Assembly: GCA_964343805.1 (NCBI GenBank)
Contig: CAYFLR010000042.1
Coordinates: 1-53,676 of the forward strand
Origin: CAYFLR01 sp964343805
GTDB taxonomy: Bacteria > Bdellovibrionota_B > Oligoflexia > CAYFLR01
DNA: 53,676 bases
Reading direction: 5' to 3'
Shown piece by piece: positions 35,326 to 44,147 of the stretch; the stretch's first letter is position 1; every line of letters begins with the position of its first letter. The position numbers were made by a program, and so were the translations under genes. The notes beneath the pieces are model-generated. The model was not told the DNA's origin, ran no database searches, and was given only the letters and a program-made list of their open reading frames with translations.

Positions 35326-36768
35326 ATGAATCAAGAAAAACACTATAGGCCCACTATTGGTAAAGGCATATACTGCAATCGAACTCTCAATTTGAAATCC
35401 ATCAAGGCAATTGGTTATGATATGGATTACACTCTGATTCACTATCATGTGGAGGAGTGGGAAGAGCGAGCTTTTAGCTACCTAAAGGATAAGCTATTAG
35501 CCATGAAATGGCCGGTGGAAGATGCGAAATTCGATCCCTCTTCAACTATGCGGGGATTGATTATTGATACAGAGCTGGGCAACATAGTGAAAGCCAACCG
35601 ATTTGGCTATGTAAAAAGGGCTTTTCATGGAAATCAACCTCTCTCTTTTGAAGAACAACGACTAAGTTATGGGAGAGAAACTATTGATTTGAATGACCGC
35701 AGATGGGTTTTTCTGAATACCTTCTTTTCTATCTCGGAAGCGGTGATGTATTCCTACCTGGTTGATCTTTTAGATCAGAAAAAACTACCAGGAAAGATGG
35801 GATATAGAACCTTGTACAATACAGTTCGAGTCTCATTGGGAGCCGCTCATGTGGAAGGATTGTTGAAAAAAGAAATCATGGCAGATCCAAAAAGGTTTGT
35901 GGAGCTGGATAAAGATTTACCATTGGTACTGCAAGATCAAAGAGAGTCGGGTAAAAAGCTACTGCTGATTACCAACTCTGATTATGTCTTTACCAATTCG
36001 ATGATGAGCTATGCGATGGATTCTTTTCTCGCCAAAGGTCAAACTTGGAAGGATCTATTCGATATAATTATTGTTTCAGCCCAGAAACCTCAGTTTTTTT
36101 CAGAAGCTCGTCCTCTTTTCAAGGTGGTGAACGATAGAGGCATGCTGCAGGAGTGCCCTATGGGGTTTGACTCTGATCATAAGATCTATCTGGGGGGCAA
36201 TGCTATGATGGTAGAAACAGCCATCGGTTCACAAGGCTCGGATATTCTGTTTGTGGGGGATCATACCTATAGTGACGTGCAAGCATCAAAAAGTGTACTA
36301 AGATGGCGGACAGCACTCATCATGAGAGAGATTGAGAAGGAGCTGCAGTGTCAGTATTCATTCCGTGATGAACAAAATAAACTCAGTCACCTTATGAAGC
36401 AAAAAGAAGTCATTGAACTTAAAATATCTCATATTAAAACCCAGCTAATGAGATTGAAAGCGGGGTATGGTGGAAAAATGGTGGGGACAGAATCTCAGTT
36501 TATGGGGCAGATGAAGGCTTTGCAAAAGGAATTGGCCAGTCTTGATGAAGAAATAACCCCCATCGCTATCAAGTCGGGTGAACTTTATAACAGTGAATGG
36601 GGATCCTTGATGAGAACTGGGAATGATAAGTCATATCTGGCGAGGCAGGTTGAGCGGCATGCAGATATCTACACCTCTAGAGTTTCAAATTTTATCTTTC
36701 AGACTCCCTATGGGTTTATCAGATCTGATCGAGGGACGCTTCCTCATGATGATATGGAATTAATTTGA
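35326..36768 (+). CDS. HAD-IG family 5'-nucleotidase
   Basis: 480 residues from the ATG at 35326, preceded by AAAGGTGAG; an in-frame TTG at 35311 is less likely. The HAD motif I is YDMDYTLIHY (D32 nucleophile, D34), and motif III/IV appears as FVGDHTYSDVQASKSVL. These match HAD-IG 5'-nucleotidases related to cytosolic purine 5'-nucleotidase II, which hydrolyse IMP/GMP-type monophosphates; such genes are common in Bdellovibrio relatives. A coiled-coil insertion (about 350-410) precedes the end (ADIYTSRVSNFIFQTPYGFIRSDRG). Cytoplasmic. The fluoride channel gene follows after 13 bases. Confidence 0.9.
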   Translation: MNQEKHYRPTIGKGIYCNRTLNLKSIKAIGYDMDYTLIHYHVEEWEERAFSYLKDKLLAMKWPVEDAKFDPSSTMRGLIIDTELGNIVKANRFGYVKRAFHGNQPLSFEEQRLSYGRETIDLNDRRWVFLNTFFSISEAVMYSYLVDLLDQKKLPGKMGYRTLYNTVRVSLGAAHVEGLLKKEIMADPKRFVELDKDLPLVLQDQRESGKKLLLITNSDYVFTNSMMSYAMDSFLAKGQTWKDLFDIIIVSAQKPQFFSEARPLFKVVNDRGMLQECPMGFDSDHKIYLGGNAMMVETAIGSQGSDILFVGDHTYSDVQASKSVLRWRTALIMREIEKELQCQYSFRDEQNKLSHLMKQKEVIELKISHIKTQLMRLKAGYGGKMVGTESQFMGQMKALQKELASLDEEITPIAIKSGELYNSEWGSLMRTGNDKSYLARQVERHADIYTSRVSNFIFQTPYGFIRSDRGTLPHDDMELI

Positions 36769-36781
36769 GAGGGATCCTACT

Positions 36782-37162
36782 TTGAGCTATTCCATTATAT
36801 TTATTGCTTTAGGTGGTGCGGCTGGGGCATTATTACGTTTTTTTACAGCCAATTGGGTTCATTCATTGATGAGCAAGCCATTTCCATGGGGAACACTCAG
36901 CGTCAATGTACTGGGATCTTTTCTCATGGGACTTCTCTACTTTTCACTTAGTGAGCGATTTCATCTCTCTGAAGATCTCAAAAAAGGTATTCTAGTTGGT
37001 GGGTTAGGTGCTTTCACCACCTTTTCTACTTTTTCAATGGATAATTTACTCCTCATTCAAAAGGGCTCTCCTGTTTCCGCTTTAATAAATATGGTGGTCA
37101 GCCTGGTTTGTTGTATGTTGGCGGTCTATCTAGGGCACTGGATATCCCGGCTTATCCTCTAA
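36782..37162 (+). CDS. crcB: Fluoride channel CrcB/FluC
   Basis: 126 residues, normal length. Four transmembrane helices and the family motifs GGAAGALLRF, WGTLSVNVLGSFLMG and GGLGAFTTFSTFSMD, the last lining the fluoride pore. Fluc channels are dual-topology dimers that expel fluoride. It starts with TTG, with GAGAGGG about 9 bases before it, and follows the HAD-IG gene by 13 bases, so cotranscription is likely. No fluoride riboswitch was seen. Confidence 0.92.
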   Translation: MSYSIIFIALGGAAGALLRFFTANWVHSLMSKPFPWGTLSVNVLGSFLMGLLYFSLSERFHLSEDLKKGILVGGLGAFTTFSTFSMDNLLLIQKGSPVSALINMVVSLVCCMLAVYLGHWISRLIL

Positions 37163-37189
37163 ATTTGGTAAAACCACAATAATAAGTTG

Positions 37190-37218
37190 TTGAATAAATA
37201 ATAAAATAATGATATGAG
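37190..37218 (+). promoter_or_regulatory. Sigma-70-like promoter of the S41-type lipoprotein gene
   Basis: TTGAAT (37190-37195), 17-base spacer, TATGAG (37213-37218). Confidence 0.4.
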
Positions 37219-37281
37219 ATCAATAGCAGTGGGTTGTAGTGGCCTTAATGCGTGGAACTTGTCTGAAAAAGGAATTTGTTT

Positions 37282-39676
37282 ATGAGAACCTATTTGATCT
37301 TCATCTTATTGATTTTAATTAACTTAACACTGTTTAGCTGCCACAAAGTGAATAAATCTGAACTCCAGTCCTCATTGTCCGGAGCCAAATTTCTCTATTA
37401 TGATCAAGAAGAACGAGTTGAAACCATCAGGGATATGTTTCGTCATATAAAGGCCAGATACTCCCTTTACGAAATTAAAAAAGAATTTAAGGGAATCGAC
37501 TTTGCTCATAGTGTGGAAGAAGCGGTTAAGGTGGAAAAATCTATTCCTAATGTGGCTAATAATGAGGTTTTTAACCAGGCAAAAGGGAACTTAGATTATT
37601 TAGATCGATTGAGAAAGCTCATCGCCTCATTCCAAGATACTCACTTTCGCTCCTCTGAAACTGTGAGACGACCTGCCATTTTAAATGGAATTATCCTTAA
37701 GAAAGTTGGGGATAAGTACATCATTTCCGCTATTAATAAAAAAATACTGGCCTACAATAACTCCATATCTGCTGTGAGCCTTTTTTCTCAGCTTGCAGTG
37801 GGGGATATTGTGACTGAAATTAATGGTCAATCTGTTGATCAATACCTGGATGCTTTAAAGCCTTATATAAGTGGGAGTTCCCCTGCTTACGTTGAGCAAG
37901 AAGCGGTTGGTGCTCTTACTTTTCGATCTTTTAGATACCCAGAACTCTCTTATGCGGACTGGACTATAACCTCCCAGAAAGTTCATCGATCCATCAAGAT
38001 TAGATTGCCTTGGTATTTTTCAAATAAATCCAATCGACAAGATGCCTTGCACTATCTGAATATGCGTCGATTTAAGGCTGTCAGTGATCTAAAGCTTCGA
38101 TGGGATGAAGAGAAGCAAACCTGGCGTCAAGATTATCCTCTTATGTACCAAGGATACTCCTCTCGGAAAGCACCAAAGAATATGGTGGGTCAGCGAGATT
38201 GGTATATGGATAAAGAGAACAAATATTTAATGATGAGAACAGGCTACCTTATGAAAGAAGGAAAGTCTTATGGTGTGATCCAACTCTATTCTTATGGAAC
38301 AGTGACCATCTGGGAGAAAGCAGCTGAAAATTCAAGTAACCTACTCGATATAATGGCTGCCTTTATTTCTGAACTTAAAAATTCCAAAGTACCCTTAATT
38401 TTTGACCTTCGCCATAATGGAGGTGGACGAGGAAACTTGCCTGGTAAAGTCATGGCCCTCATTGCAGAAGCGGATGAGCAATATGCCAACAAGAGAATGG
38501 CCTTTCGTGTCACTCATTTTACAAGGCAGTTAGTTGAAACTTGGAGTTCAGAAGAGTTTATCCCTGATCTGGAAGACCGTGAGATGTGGAGAGATCTGGT
38601 TGAGCAAATGCATTTAGCAGCCAATGAAGGTCGAAAATACACTCACGTAGTGGCCAGCTCTGAAAAAATAGTCGCTGATCCGAGAGTCGGTGGTTTTGAT
38701 CTACCGGTCGTGGCTCTCATTAGCCCAGAGTGTGTGAGTGCTTGCGATAACCAAGCCTCTATTTTTCATGCGAGTAATCGAGTTAAATTAATTGGAACTC
38801 ATACTAATGGTACGGGGGCCGGTTATTTTTCTAATGATAACTTTAGTGCCAAGATTTCCACTCTTTATAACATAGTCGGTTTAAGAATTCCCAACTACCT
38901 TTTTGGCTTTCCTGGAGAGTTAGGGCTTTTAATCGATAAGAGTGAGAAAGCCTATTTAAGTTTTAATTCAGAAAATAGACCCACCGAAGCTGATGTTCAC
39001 TACACTTCTACCACGAAAGATTATCTGCAAAGAAGTGCAGGATGGTTTGAAAAAGCCATCAGTGAATTAGACATCATGGTTGAAGCTCTGAATGAGGTAG
39101 ATGTAGAAGATGAAGATGATGACCTGAATGAAGTGAATTTTGATTTCACAGCTGAAGATCTGCAAAACACTTGGGGAGAAAAATGTCATGCTGATGGGAA
39201 TATGTTTAAAGCCAATAAGTTGGTTATCCAGGGAGAAATTTTTTCTGAAGTGACGGGAATATACTTCGACCCCGATTGTAAACAACCCGCTTTTAAATTT
39301 AAAAGCCGTGGTATGTTTCGTACTGGAGAGATATATCAAAATAAAGGAATGGCTATAGATCTGGTTTATATGCAGGCTGATTTCACCATTNNNNNNNNNN
39401 GCTCATGTGTTAAATGAAAAGAAGATTTGTGGAGAGGATACTCCCATGGAGGTTGGCCTTAATGACATACTAGGAAAGCAGTGTACAATGGGTGAAAACC
39501 GAATCACCTTTGATCGAATCTATGGAATATTTAAAATCGTTGATGGAAAACTTTTTATAGCTACATCTAGTAAAGAGCAGCAAGAAAGCTCTCCTTCTAA
39601 CCGCATAACTGAATTTGATGAAGAAGGATTACCTATTTTAAAAGCGGATGAAAATGAGGTTCCAGGAAATCTTTAA
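37282..39676 (+). CDS. S41-type (tail-specific-like) protease lipoprotein, interrupted by assembly gap
   Basis: About 795 residues. The ATG at 37282 has AAGGA before it and gives a lipobox LFSC (C20). A helical N-part and PDZ-like segment (AVGDIVTEINGQSVDQYL) precede an S41 protease core: VPLIFDLRHNGGGRGNLPGK and VVALISPECVSACDNQASIF (Ser of VSAC at the catalytic position), then IGTHTNGTGAGYFS, where the usual Lys is not obvious. An acidic linker (VDVEDEDDDLNEVNF) leads to a Cys-containing C-terminal domain. Ten N at 39391-39400 shift the frame; the second part (HVLNEKKICGEDTPMEV...) continues to a TAA at 39676, so this is most likely one intact gene. The S41 core may be altered or inactive. 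Confidence 0.75.
39391..39400. other. Assembly gap, 10 N, inside the S41-type gene
   Basis: Ten N; the frames on either side differ, so the true length is not 10 but a multiple of 3. Confidence 0.95.
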
Positions 39677-40692
39677 CGATTAAAAAAGGGAAGCTTGATG
39701 ATTCCCCACCAAGGTTCATAGACCTGTTTAGCGGAGAGGGACCTTGGTTTATATTTCCACTCTACGGGCTCTGCCCTCCTGTTACCCTTAACTTTGAATG
39801 ACAATAGAGTTTTATAGTTATCAGAGTAGTCATTCAAAGAGGCATTCTTTTTACAGTACATAGCTACATTACCTTTGAGGGTGAGCTTATACACTTTACC
39901 TCGGTACTTTTTCAATTTTAGCCAATAGAGATTATGGTAGGTGGCTCCCTTGGGTTTTCCTCTTGATAAAGTGGCTCCTGGTATATTGGGGAAGCTAGAA
40001 ATTAAAGGGAGTAAGGGGCATTTAAGAGATTTTTTAAAAACTTTAGAAGCATTGATAAACTCATCTTGAACATAGATTAAAACTTGTGGAAAAGAGTGAG
40101 TATTATGTTCATTAATGACTAGGACCTTAACACTATCATCATGGGGTAATACCTGAGCCACATGGATATTTTGCTGTAACATCATGGATACCTTATTGCC
40201 AAGCAGATCTAGACGGATATGGTCATATTCACCGTGATGATGACCAAATTCATGGACAAAGAGGGAGATGGCCTGAGGAATGGAAAGTGGGGTCACCCGT
40301 CCATGTTGGTTTTTTAGGTGAAGAAGGTCTGTATTGATATAAATAGGGTCTCCTACTTTATTTCCGGTCTTAGCAATTTTTATTTCCCCATCAATTATAA
40401 ACCAGCCAGGGTGATGTCTTTCTGACATAAATATGAGCTGATTGGGGTTGGCTTTTTCTTGCGGGTAGGCTTTATAAATCCTCTCTAATAAATTTTGTTC
40501 ATATTTACTGAGATGACAGAGTGGAGAGTGAAGGCAAATTCCACTGAGCTGGAGAAAGTTATTATAAGCATAGATCACATTCTTTTCGCCAATTCCTCCG
40601 CCGTTATTCACTTCATCGGCCGCTTTGATAGAAACAGTGATAAAGAACACCAGTAAGATTAAAACCAAAGGGGTTAAGATTCTTAAATTCAT
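39673..40692 (-). CDS. Exported putative zinc metalloprotease (HExxH)
   Basis: 339 residues with a signal peptide (1-24, ending KAA) and a GGGIGEKNVIYAY segment after it. HEFGHHHGEYDH (H147, E148, H151, then D157/H158) is an HExxHxxGxx(D/H) zinc site. Two Cys pairs in the N-region (CLHSPLC) and C-region suggest disulfides. The fold outside the zinc motif was not recognised. Its ATG shares one base with the TAA of the TIGR02147 gene (TAATG), so it is coupled to that regulator. The 3' end overlaps the S41-type gene by 4 bases. Confidence 0.72.
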   Translation of the reverse strand: MNLRILTPLVLILLVFFITVSIKAADEVNNGGGIGEKNVIYAYNNFLQLSGICLHSPLCHLSKYEQNLLERIYKAYPQEKANPNQLIFMSERHHPGWFIIDGEIKIAKTGNKVGDPIYINTDLLHLKNQHGRVTPLSIPQAISLFVHEFGHHHGEYDHIRLDLLGNKVSMMLQQNIHVAQVLPHDDSVKVLVINEHNTHSFPQVLIYVQDEFINASKVFKKSLKCPLLPLISSFPNIPGATLSRGKPKGATYHNLYWLKLKKYRGKVYKLTLKGNVAMYCKKNASLNDYSDNYKTLLSFKVKGNRRAEPVEWKYKPRSLSAKQVYEPWWGIIKLPFFNR

Positions 40693-41456
40693 TAAATTTC
40701 TCCTTTTTTAGTTAAAGGGAAGAGTTGATAGCTTAAAACATAAACCTCAGTGGGATCATCGCTTTCACAGATTTCGGCGATTTTTCGTTTAGTTTCCATA
40801 ATGAGGTCTTTGGCTTCCGGCAATTTGCGTGGGTCAATAGCCATAGTTTGACCGCTAAATTCACGTTCGTTAATAGCATCATTTTCTAATGATTTTGCAG
40901 CTAATTTCAGATTGTCTAAATGATGTTTCTTTACTGCGGCTGAAGGAATATCACGGGTAGTAGATAAGGGCAAGGTGGTTCTTGTTAATTTTCCTTTATC
41001 AATACTTAAAAAACCCATACGTACTAATCGTTCTATGGCTGTTTCTGCTTCAGATTTAGATATACCCAGCCGATTGGCAACCCAGCGGGGGTTAGCCTGG
41101 TTGTTCTTGATTTTTGCTAAATTCAAAATAGCTAAATAATACCAATCTGCAATGAGTCTAAAAGTGTCTTCTTCAAGTTGAATTCTTTGTTGGACAGCAG
41201 GGAGCGGGGATTGAGGTTTGTTGAGTCTTTCTAGGTGAAGTTGTTCACGAGTTACTGGTGAAATAGCTAACTTACTAGAAATCTTATCAATATTTTTGGG
41301 GGAAAGGAGGCGTTTTGATGCTAAGACATCAGATAGAGAGGTGCTTCCAATCCCTAAGTCTCTAGCAAATGCTCTCAAAGAATAAGAAGGGTTCTTCTCT
41401 TTGCGAAGTGCTAGCTCTTGCAGCAAGATGTAACGGCACAAATTTTTCCTTTCCAT
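40692..41456 (-). CDS. TIGR02147-family putative transcriptional regulator
   Basis: 254 residues from the ATG at 41456, chosen because AGGAT lies upstream and the product begins in the HTH; a further upstream start at 41507 would add a hydrophobic stretch unlike the family. N-terminal HTH (YSLRAFARDLGIGSTSLSDVLASKR), second HTH-like segment (NPRWVANRLGISKSEAETAIERLVRMGFLSI), and the family-type C-terminus DPTEVYVLSYQLFPLT. It is translationally coupled to the downstream metalloprotease and divergent from a small secreted protein, with two GGGAC-N5-GTCCC sites between. It is likely to regulate one or both. Confidence 0.83.
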   Translation of the reverse strand: MERKNLCRYILLQELALRKEKNPSYSLRAFARDLGIGSTSLSDVLASKRLLSPKNIDKISSKLAISPVTREQLHLERLNKPQSPLPAVQQRIQLEEDTFRLIADWYYLAILNLAKIKNNQANPRWVANRLGISKSEAETAIERLVRMGFLSIDKGKLTRTTLPLSTTRDIPSAAVKKHHLDNLKLAAKSLENDAINEREFSGQTMAIDPRKLPEAKDLIMETKRKIAEICESDDPTEVYVLSYQLFPLTKKGEI

Positions 41457-41500
41457 AGCGCCTATCCTAACAAAAGTACAAATGGATGCAAGTAAAAAAA

Positions 41501-41515
41501 GGGACAAAGTGTTCC
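41501..41515. promoter_or_regulatory. Operator-like site 1, GGGAC-N5-GTTCC
   Basis: GGGACAAAGTGTTCC, one mismatch from a GGGAC-N5-GTCCC palindrome. Its centre is 26 bp from that of site 2, with the centre bases AAAGY shared when site 2 is read on the other strand. Between the TIGR02147 gene and the small secreted protein gene. Confidence 0.55.
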
Positions 41516-41521
41516 GTTTAT

Positions 41522-41546
41522 AATTCGGGACGCTTTGTCCCGAATT
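41522..41546. promoter_or_regulatory. Operator-like site 2, 25-bp perfect palindrome
   Basis: Arms AATTCGGGAC and GTCCCGAATT around a 5-base centre GCTTT. The core GGGAC-N5-GTCCC (41527-41541) repeats site 1. It ends 3 bases before the -35 box at 41550. Confidence 0.65.
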
Positions 41547-41549
41547 GGC

Positions 41550-41578
41550 TTGTGCTGAGCTTAGGAGTGGGTTATGGT
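41550..41578 (+). promoter_or_regulatory. Sigma-70-like promoter of the small secreted protein gene
   Basis: TTGTGC (41550-41555), 17-base spacer, TATGGT (41573-41578). Confidence 0.45.
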
Positions 41579-41635
41579 TTTTGAGAATTCAACAGGCGCC
41601 GTAAAATTAAAATTTTTTATCTTAAGGAGTTAATA

Positions 41636-42130
41636 ATGAAAAAAGTAATCACAGCCATCGTATTTTTAATGAGTAGTTTTGTATATAGCCAAGCACAAGC
41701 TATGGAAGCACCTGCTTGGACATGTGAACTCAACTTTAAGGCCACTGCCAAAGGAGTCCAATTTATACTTGGAAGCTACAACTATAAAGGGAAAGGGACT
41801 CTTAGATGCTTAAGTGCCTTTGGTGAGGTGGATGAGCTGCCTATTAAAATTAAAATTGGCAGTGGAAAAATTGCTCCCCGTTTAGCGATCGGAAAAACCA
41901 CTATTTACGGTTTGAGTGCTAATATTAGTCTCTTAACTGGCGACCCTGAAAATCTCTTAGGAAAGTACCGTGTACTTAATGTTCATGGGTCAGTCTTTGC
42001 CGGTGCCGGAGCTTTCACTGCCGTAAAAATTGGAATGCCTTCCCTCAGTTTAACTGTGTCAGCTCAAGTAACAAAAGGGTATGGATTGAATTTAGGTCTA
42101 AACACTATGAAATTAGAGTTAGATGATTAA
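41636..42130 (+). CDS. Small exported beta-rich protein of unknown function
   Basis: 164 residues with a signal peptide (1-22, ending AQA). Beta-rich with Gly/Lys pattern and one Cys pair (WTCELNF, TLRCLSA); alternating motifs KYRVLNVHGSVFAGAGAF and LSLTVSAQVTKGYGLNLGLN suggest a beta-barrel or beta-sandwich envelope protein. Strong AAGGAG ribosome-binding site, its own promoter, and an intrinsic terminator, so it is a monocistronic, probably well-expressed gene. It faces the TIGR02147 operator pair. Family not recognised. Confidence 0.75.
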   Translation: MKKVITAIVFLMSSFVYSQAQAMEAPAWTCELNFKATAKGVQFILGSYNYKGKGTLRCLSAFGEVDELPIKIKIGSGKIAPRLAIGKTTIYGLSANISLLTGDPENLLGKYRVLNVHGSVFAGAGAFTAVKIGMPSLSLTVSAQVTKGYGLNLGLNTMKLELDD

Positions 42131-42137
42131 ATAAGTT

Positions 42138-42167
42138 AAAAAAGCCCTGATTTTTCAGGGCTTTTTA
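42138..42167 (+). terminator. Intrinsic terminator after the small secreted protein gene
   Basis: Stem AAAGCCCTGA / TCAGGGCTTT with a TTTT loop and a T tract directly after, 8 bases past the stop codon. Confidence 0.9.
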
Positions 42168-42310
42168 TTGTAGTCATTCTTCATTGATACCCCCGAATAT
42201 CCTTGAAAAAGGTATCTAAATCCTATCTAATAAAGCTAGAAATTAAAATATAGGTTGCCTATGGTTCAATTTAGATTGGGCTATAAAGGTATGAGGATCA
42301 AGGAATTCTT

Positions 42311-42847
42311 ATGATTAATAATAAAATTCTTCTAAGTTTCATTATTCTCTGTTTAGTTTCAGGTTTTTCCGTTCTTTCCTGGGTGGGGATCTCTGAGTCA
42401 GTGAAACACACATCAGATATTCAATTTTGTACAAAGTGTCACACCATGAAAGCTATGGGAGATTCCTATAAAGATGATGTTCATGGAGGGGATAATCCCA
42501 ATGGCATTGTGGCTTCTTGTTCATCTTGTCATCTACCTCATGAGACAAAGCTGGGTTATCTGTTTGCTAAAGTAAAAACCGGGGTTCATGATGTGGTGGC
42601 TCAGACTTTTTACGATACTTCCTTTATAGACTGGGAGAAAAAAAGACTCAAACGTGAAAAGTATGTCTTTGATAGCGGTTGTATGGCTTGTCATACCAAT
42701 TTAGAACGAGCCACAATGGCAAGCAATAAAGCTTTTGTTGCTCATCGCAACTACTTCCTTAAAAAAACGCAAAAAAAATGTTCGACCTGTCATCCAAATG
42801 TCGGACATAAAAACCTTAGTGAACATTTAAAGAAACAGCGGGGGGCC
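42311..42847 (+). CDS. Tetraheme NapC/NrfH-family cytochrome c, 3' end in assembly gap
   Basis: 179 residues visible. An N-terminal membrane anchor (about 5-27) and four CxxCH heme sites (CTKCH, CSSCH, CMACH, CSTCH) with the NapC/NirT/NrfH spacing. Such proteins take electrons from menaquinol and pass them to a periplasmic reductase, here most likely the octaheme protein encoded next. RBS AAGGA before the ATG. No stop occurs before the 10-N gap, and the last codon before it and the first after it would be in one frame if the gap length were a multiple of 3, so a fusion to the HAO-family protein is possible. Confidence 0.85.
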
Positions 42848-42857
42848 NNNNNNNNNN
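42848..42857. other. Assembly gap, 10 N, between the two cytochrome parts
   Basis: True length unknown. It hides either the stop of the first gene and the start and signal peptide of the second, or a short in-frame linker. Confidence 0.95.
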
Positions 42858-44147
42858 TCCCCAGCGCAGGCGAGACGTTTTGTGGCTGCTGGGAAAAACA
42901 ACCACTATATGGGCGATATGAGCACCATTAAGTCGGTTGTTGTGGATCGTGGTATGACCGAAGCTGCAAAAAGCTGTGTTGAGTGTCACAAAAATAAAAA
43001 TCCTGGAATTATCAATGACTGGAAAAAGAGTCGACACGGTCATGTAGGGGTTTCTTGTATTGATTGTCACGGAGTTCCAAAAGATGCGCCTAATGCCACT
43101 CAACATTCTGATCTCATAGGAACAGACATCTATGTTTCTGTTCTCGTTTCTCCAAATGTATGCGGTCGCTGTCATGACAAGGAGCATCAACAGTTTAACA
43201 CCAGTGGGCACTATCGTTCTTATAAACAAATTATTCCTAAAGATAATCTGCATGCTTTAGTGCAAGTGCATGAGGGGAGAAATTTTCCAGGTTTAAAAGA
43301 TGCACCTGGAGAGACTGGCTGTATGCAATGTCACGGAACCGAAATCAAATTAGATAAAAATGGAAGACCAACTCCTGAAACTTGGCCCAATATGGGTATG
43401 GGGAATGTTTATCCTGATGGAGGAACCGGAAACTGTTCTGCATGTCACACCAGGCATCTATTTAGCATTGCGGAGGCTAGAAAACCATTTGCTTGTGCTT
43501 CTTGTCACTTAGGACCTGATCATCCAGATATCGAAATTTTTGAAAATAGTAAACATGGTCATATATATGAAACCAATGCGGATCAATGGAAATGGGACAG
43601 TGCTCCCGATGCTTGGGAACCAGGAGATTATCGTGCACCTACTTGTGCTACCTGTCATATGAGTGGAATTGGAGAGTTGACCACCACTCATAATATCACC
43701 GAGCGACTCCACTGGAATTTATGGGCAAAAATTTCTAAAGTTCGTAATTCTAATGATGTAATGAGCCCGGTTTTTGGAAATGGTGTTGAAGGTCGGAAAA
43801 AGATGGAAAAGGTTTGTTCCTCCTGTCATTCCAAACTCCACACTAAAGGCTTCTTCAAGCAAGGTGATAAGGCTGTTAAACTCTATAACGAGGCCTACTA
43901 TAAGCCAGCTAAAAAGATGTTAGATGCGCTGAAAGCCAAAGGGTTACTTAAGAAGAATCCTTGGACTGATGAATTCCAAAAAGTATTCTATCACTTATGG
44001 CACCATGAAGGACGTAGAGCTCGACAAGGGGCTATGATGGGGGCCCCTGACTGGGCTCACTGGCATGGATTTTTTGACCTCCAGAAAGATATGTACAAAT
44101 TGGAAGAGTTATACAAGAAACGGATGGAATCGGGGAAAATTGAATAG
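42858..44147 (+). CDS. Octaheme HAO-family multiheme cytochrome c, 5' end in assembly gap
   Basis: About 429 residues after the gap, with eight CxxCH heme sites (CVECH, CIDCH, CGRCH, CMQCH, CSACH, CASCH, CATCH, CSSCH). The order and the surrounding motifs (THNITERLHWNLWAKISKV, LWHHEGRRARQGAMMGAPDWAHWHGFFDL) follow the hydroxylamine oxidoreductase/octaheme nitrite reductase family. Together with a NapC/NrfH-type partner it resembles HaoCA of epsilonproteobacteria, thought to reduce nitrite to ammonium or handle hydroxylamine. The direction of catalysis and presence of the crosslinking Tyr cannot be settled here. SPAQA just after the gap could be the end of a signal peptide. Glycerate kinase follows without a gap. 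Confidence 0.85.
   Translation, partial: SPAQARRFVAAGKNNHYMGDMSTIKSVVVDRGMTEAAKSCVECHKNKNPGIINDWKKSRHGHVGVSCIDCHGVPKDAPNATQHSDLIGTDIYVSVLVSPNVCGRCHDKEHQQFNTSGHYRSYKQIIPKDNLHALVQVHEGRNFPGLKDAPGETGCMQCHGTEIKLDKNGRPTPETWPNMGMGNVYPDGGTGNCSACHTRHLFSIAEARKPFACASCHLGPDHPDIEIFENSKHGHIYETNADQWKWDSAPDAWEPGDYRAPTCATCHMSGIGELTTTHNITERLHWNLWAKISKVRNSNDVMSPVFGNGVEGRKKMEKVCSSCHSKLHTKGFFKQGDKAVKLYNEAYYKPAKKMLDALKAKGLLKKNPWTDEFQKVFYHLWHHEGRRARQGAMMGAPDWAHWHGFFDLQKDMYKLEELYKKRMESGKIE

Noticed and set aside
36769..36781. Fluoride riboswitch before crcB
   Set aside because: Only 13 bases separate it from the HAD-IG gene; there is no room and no conserved element was seen.
39391..39676. Separate small gene after the S41-type protease
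   Set aside because: It has no ribosome-binding site, starts at the N gap and continues the hydrophilic C-terminal domain. It is more likely the end of the same gene.
42171..42310. FNR or NarL site upstream of the cytochrome genes
   Set aside because: A TTGAT half and an ATCAA half occur, but far apart, with no proper TTGAT-N4-ATCAA spacing.
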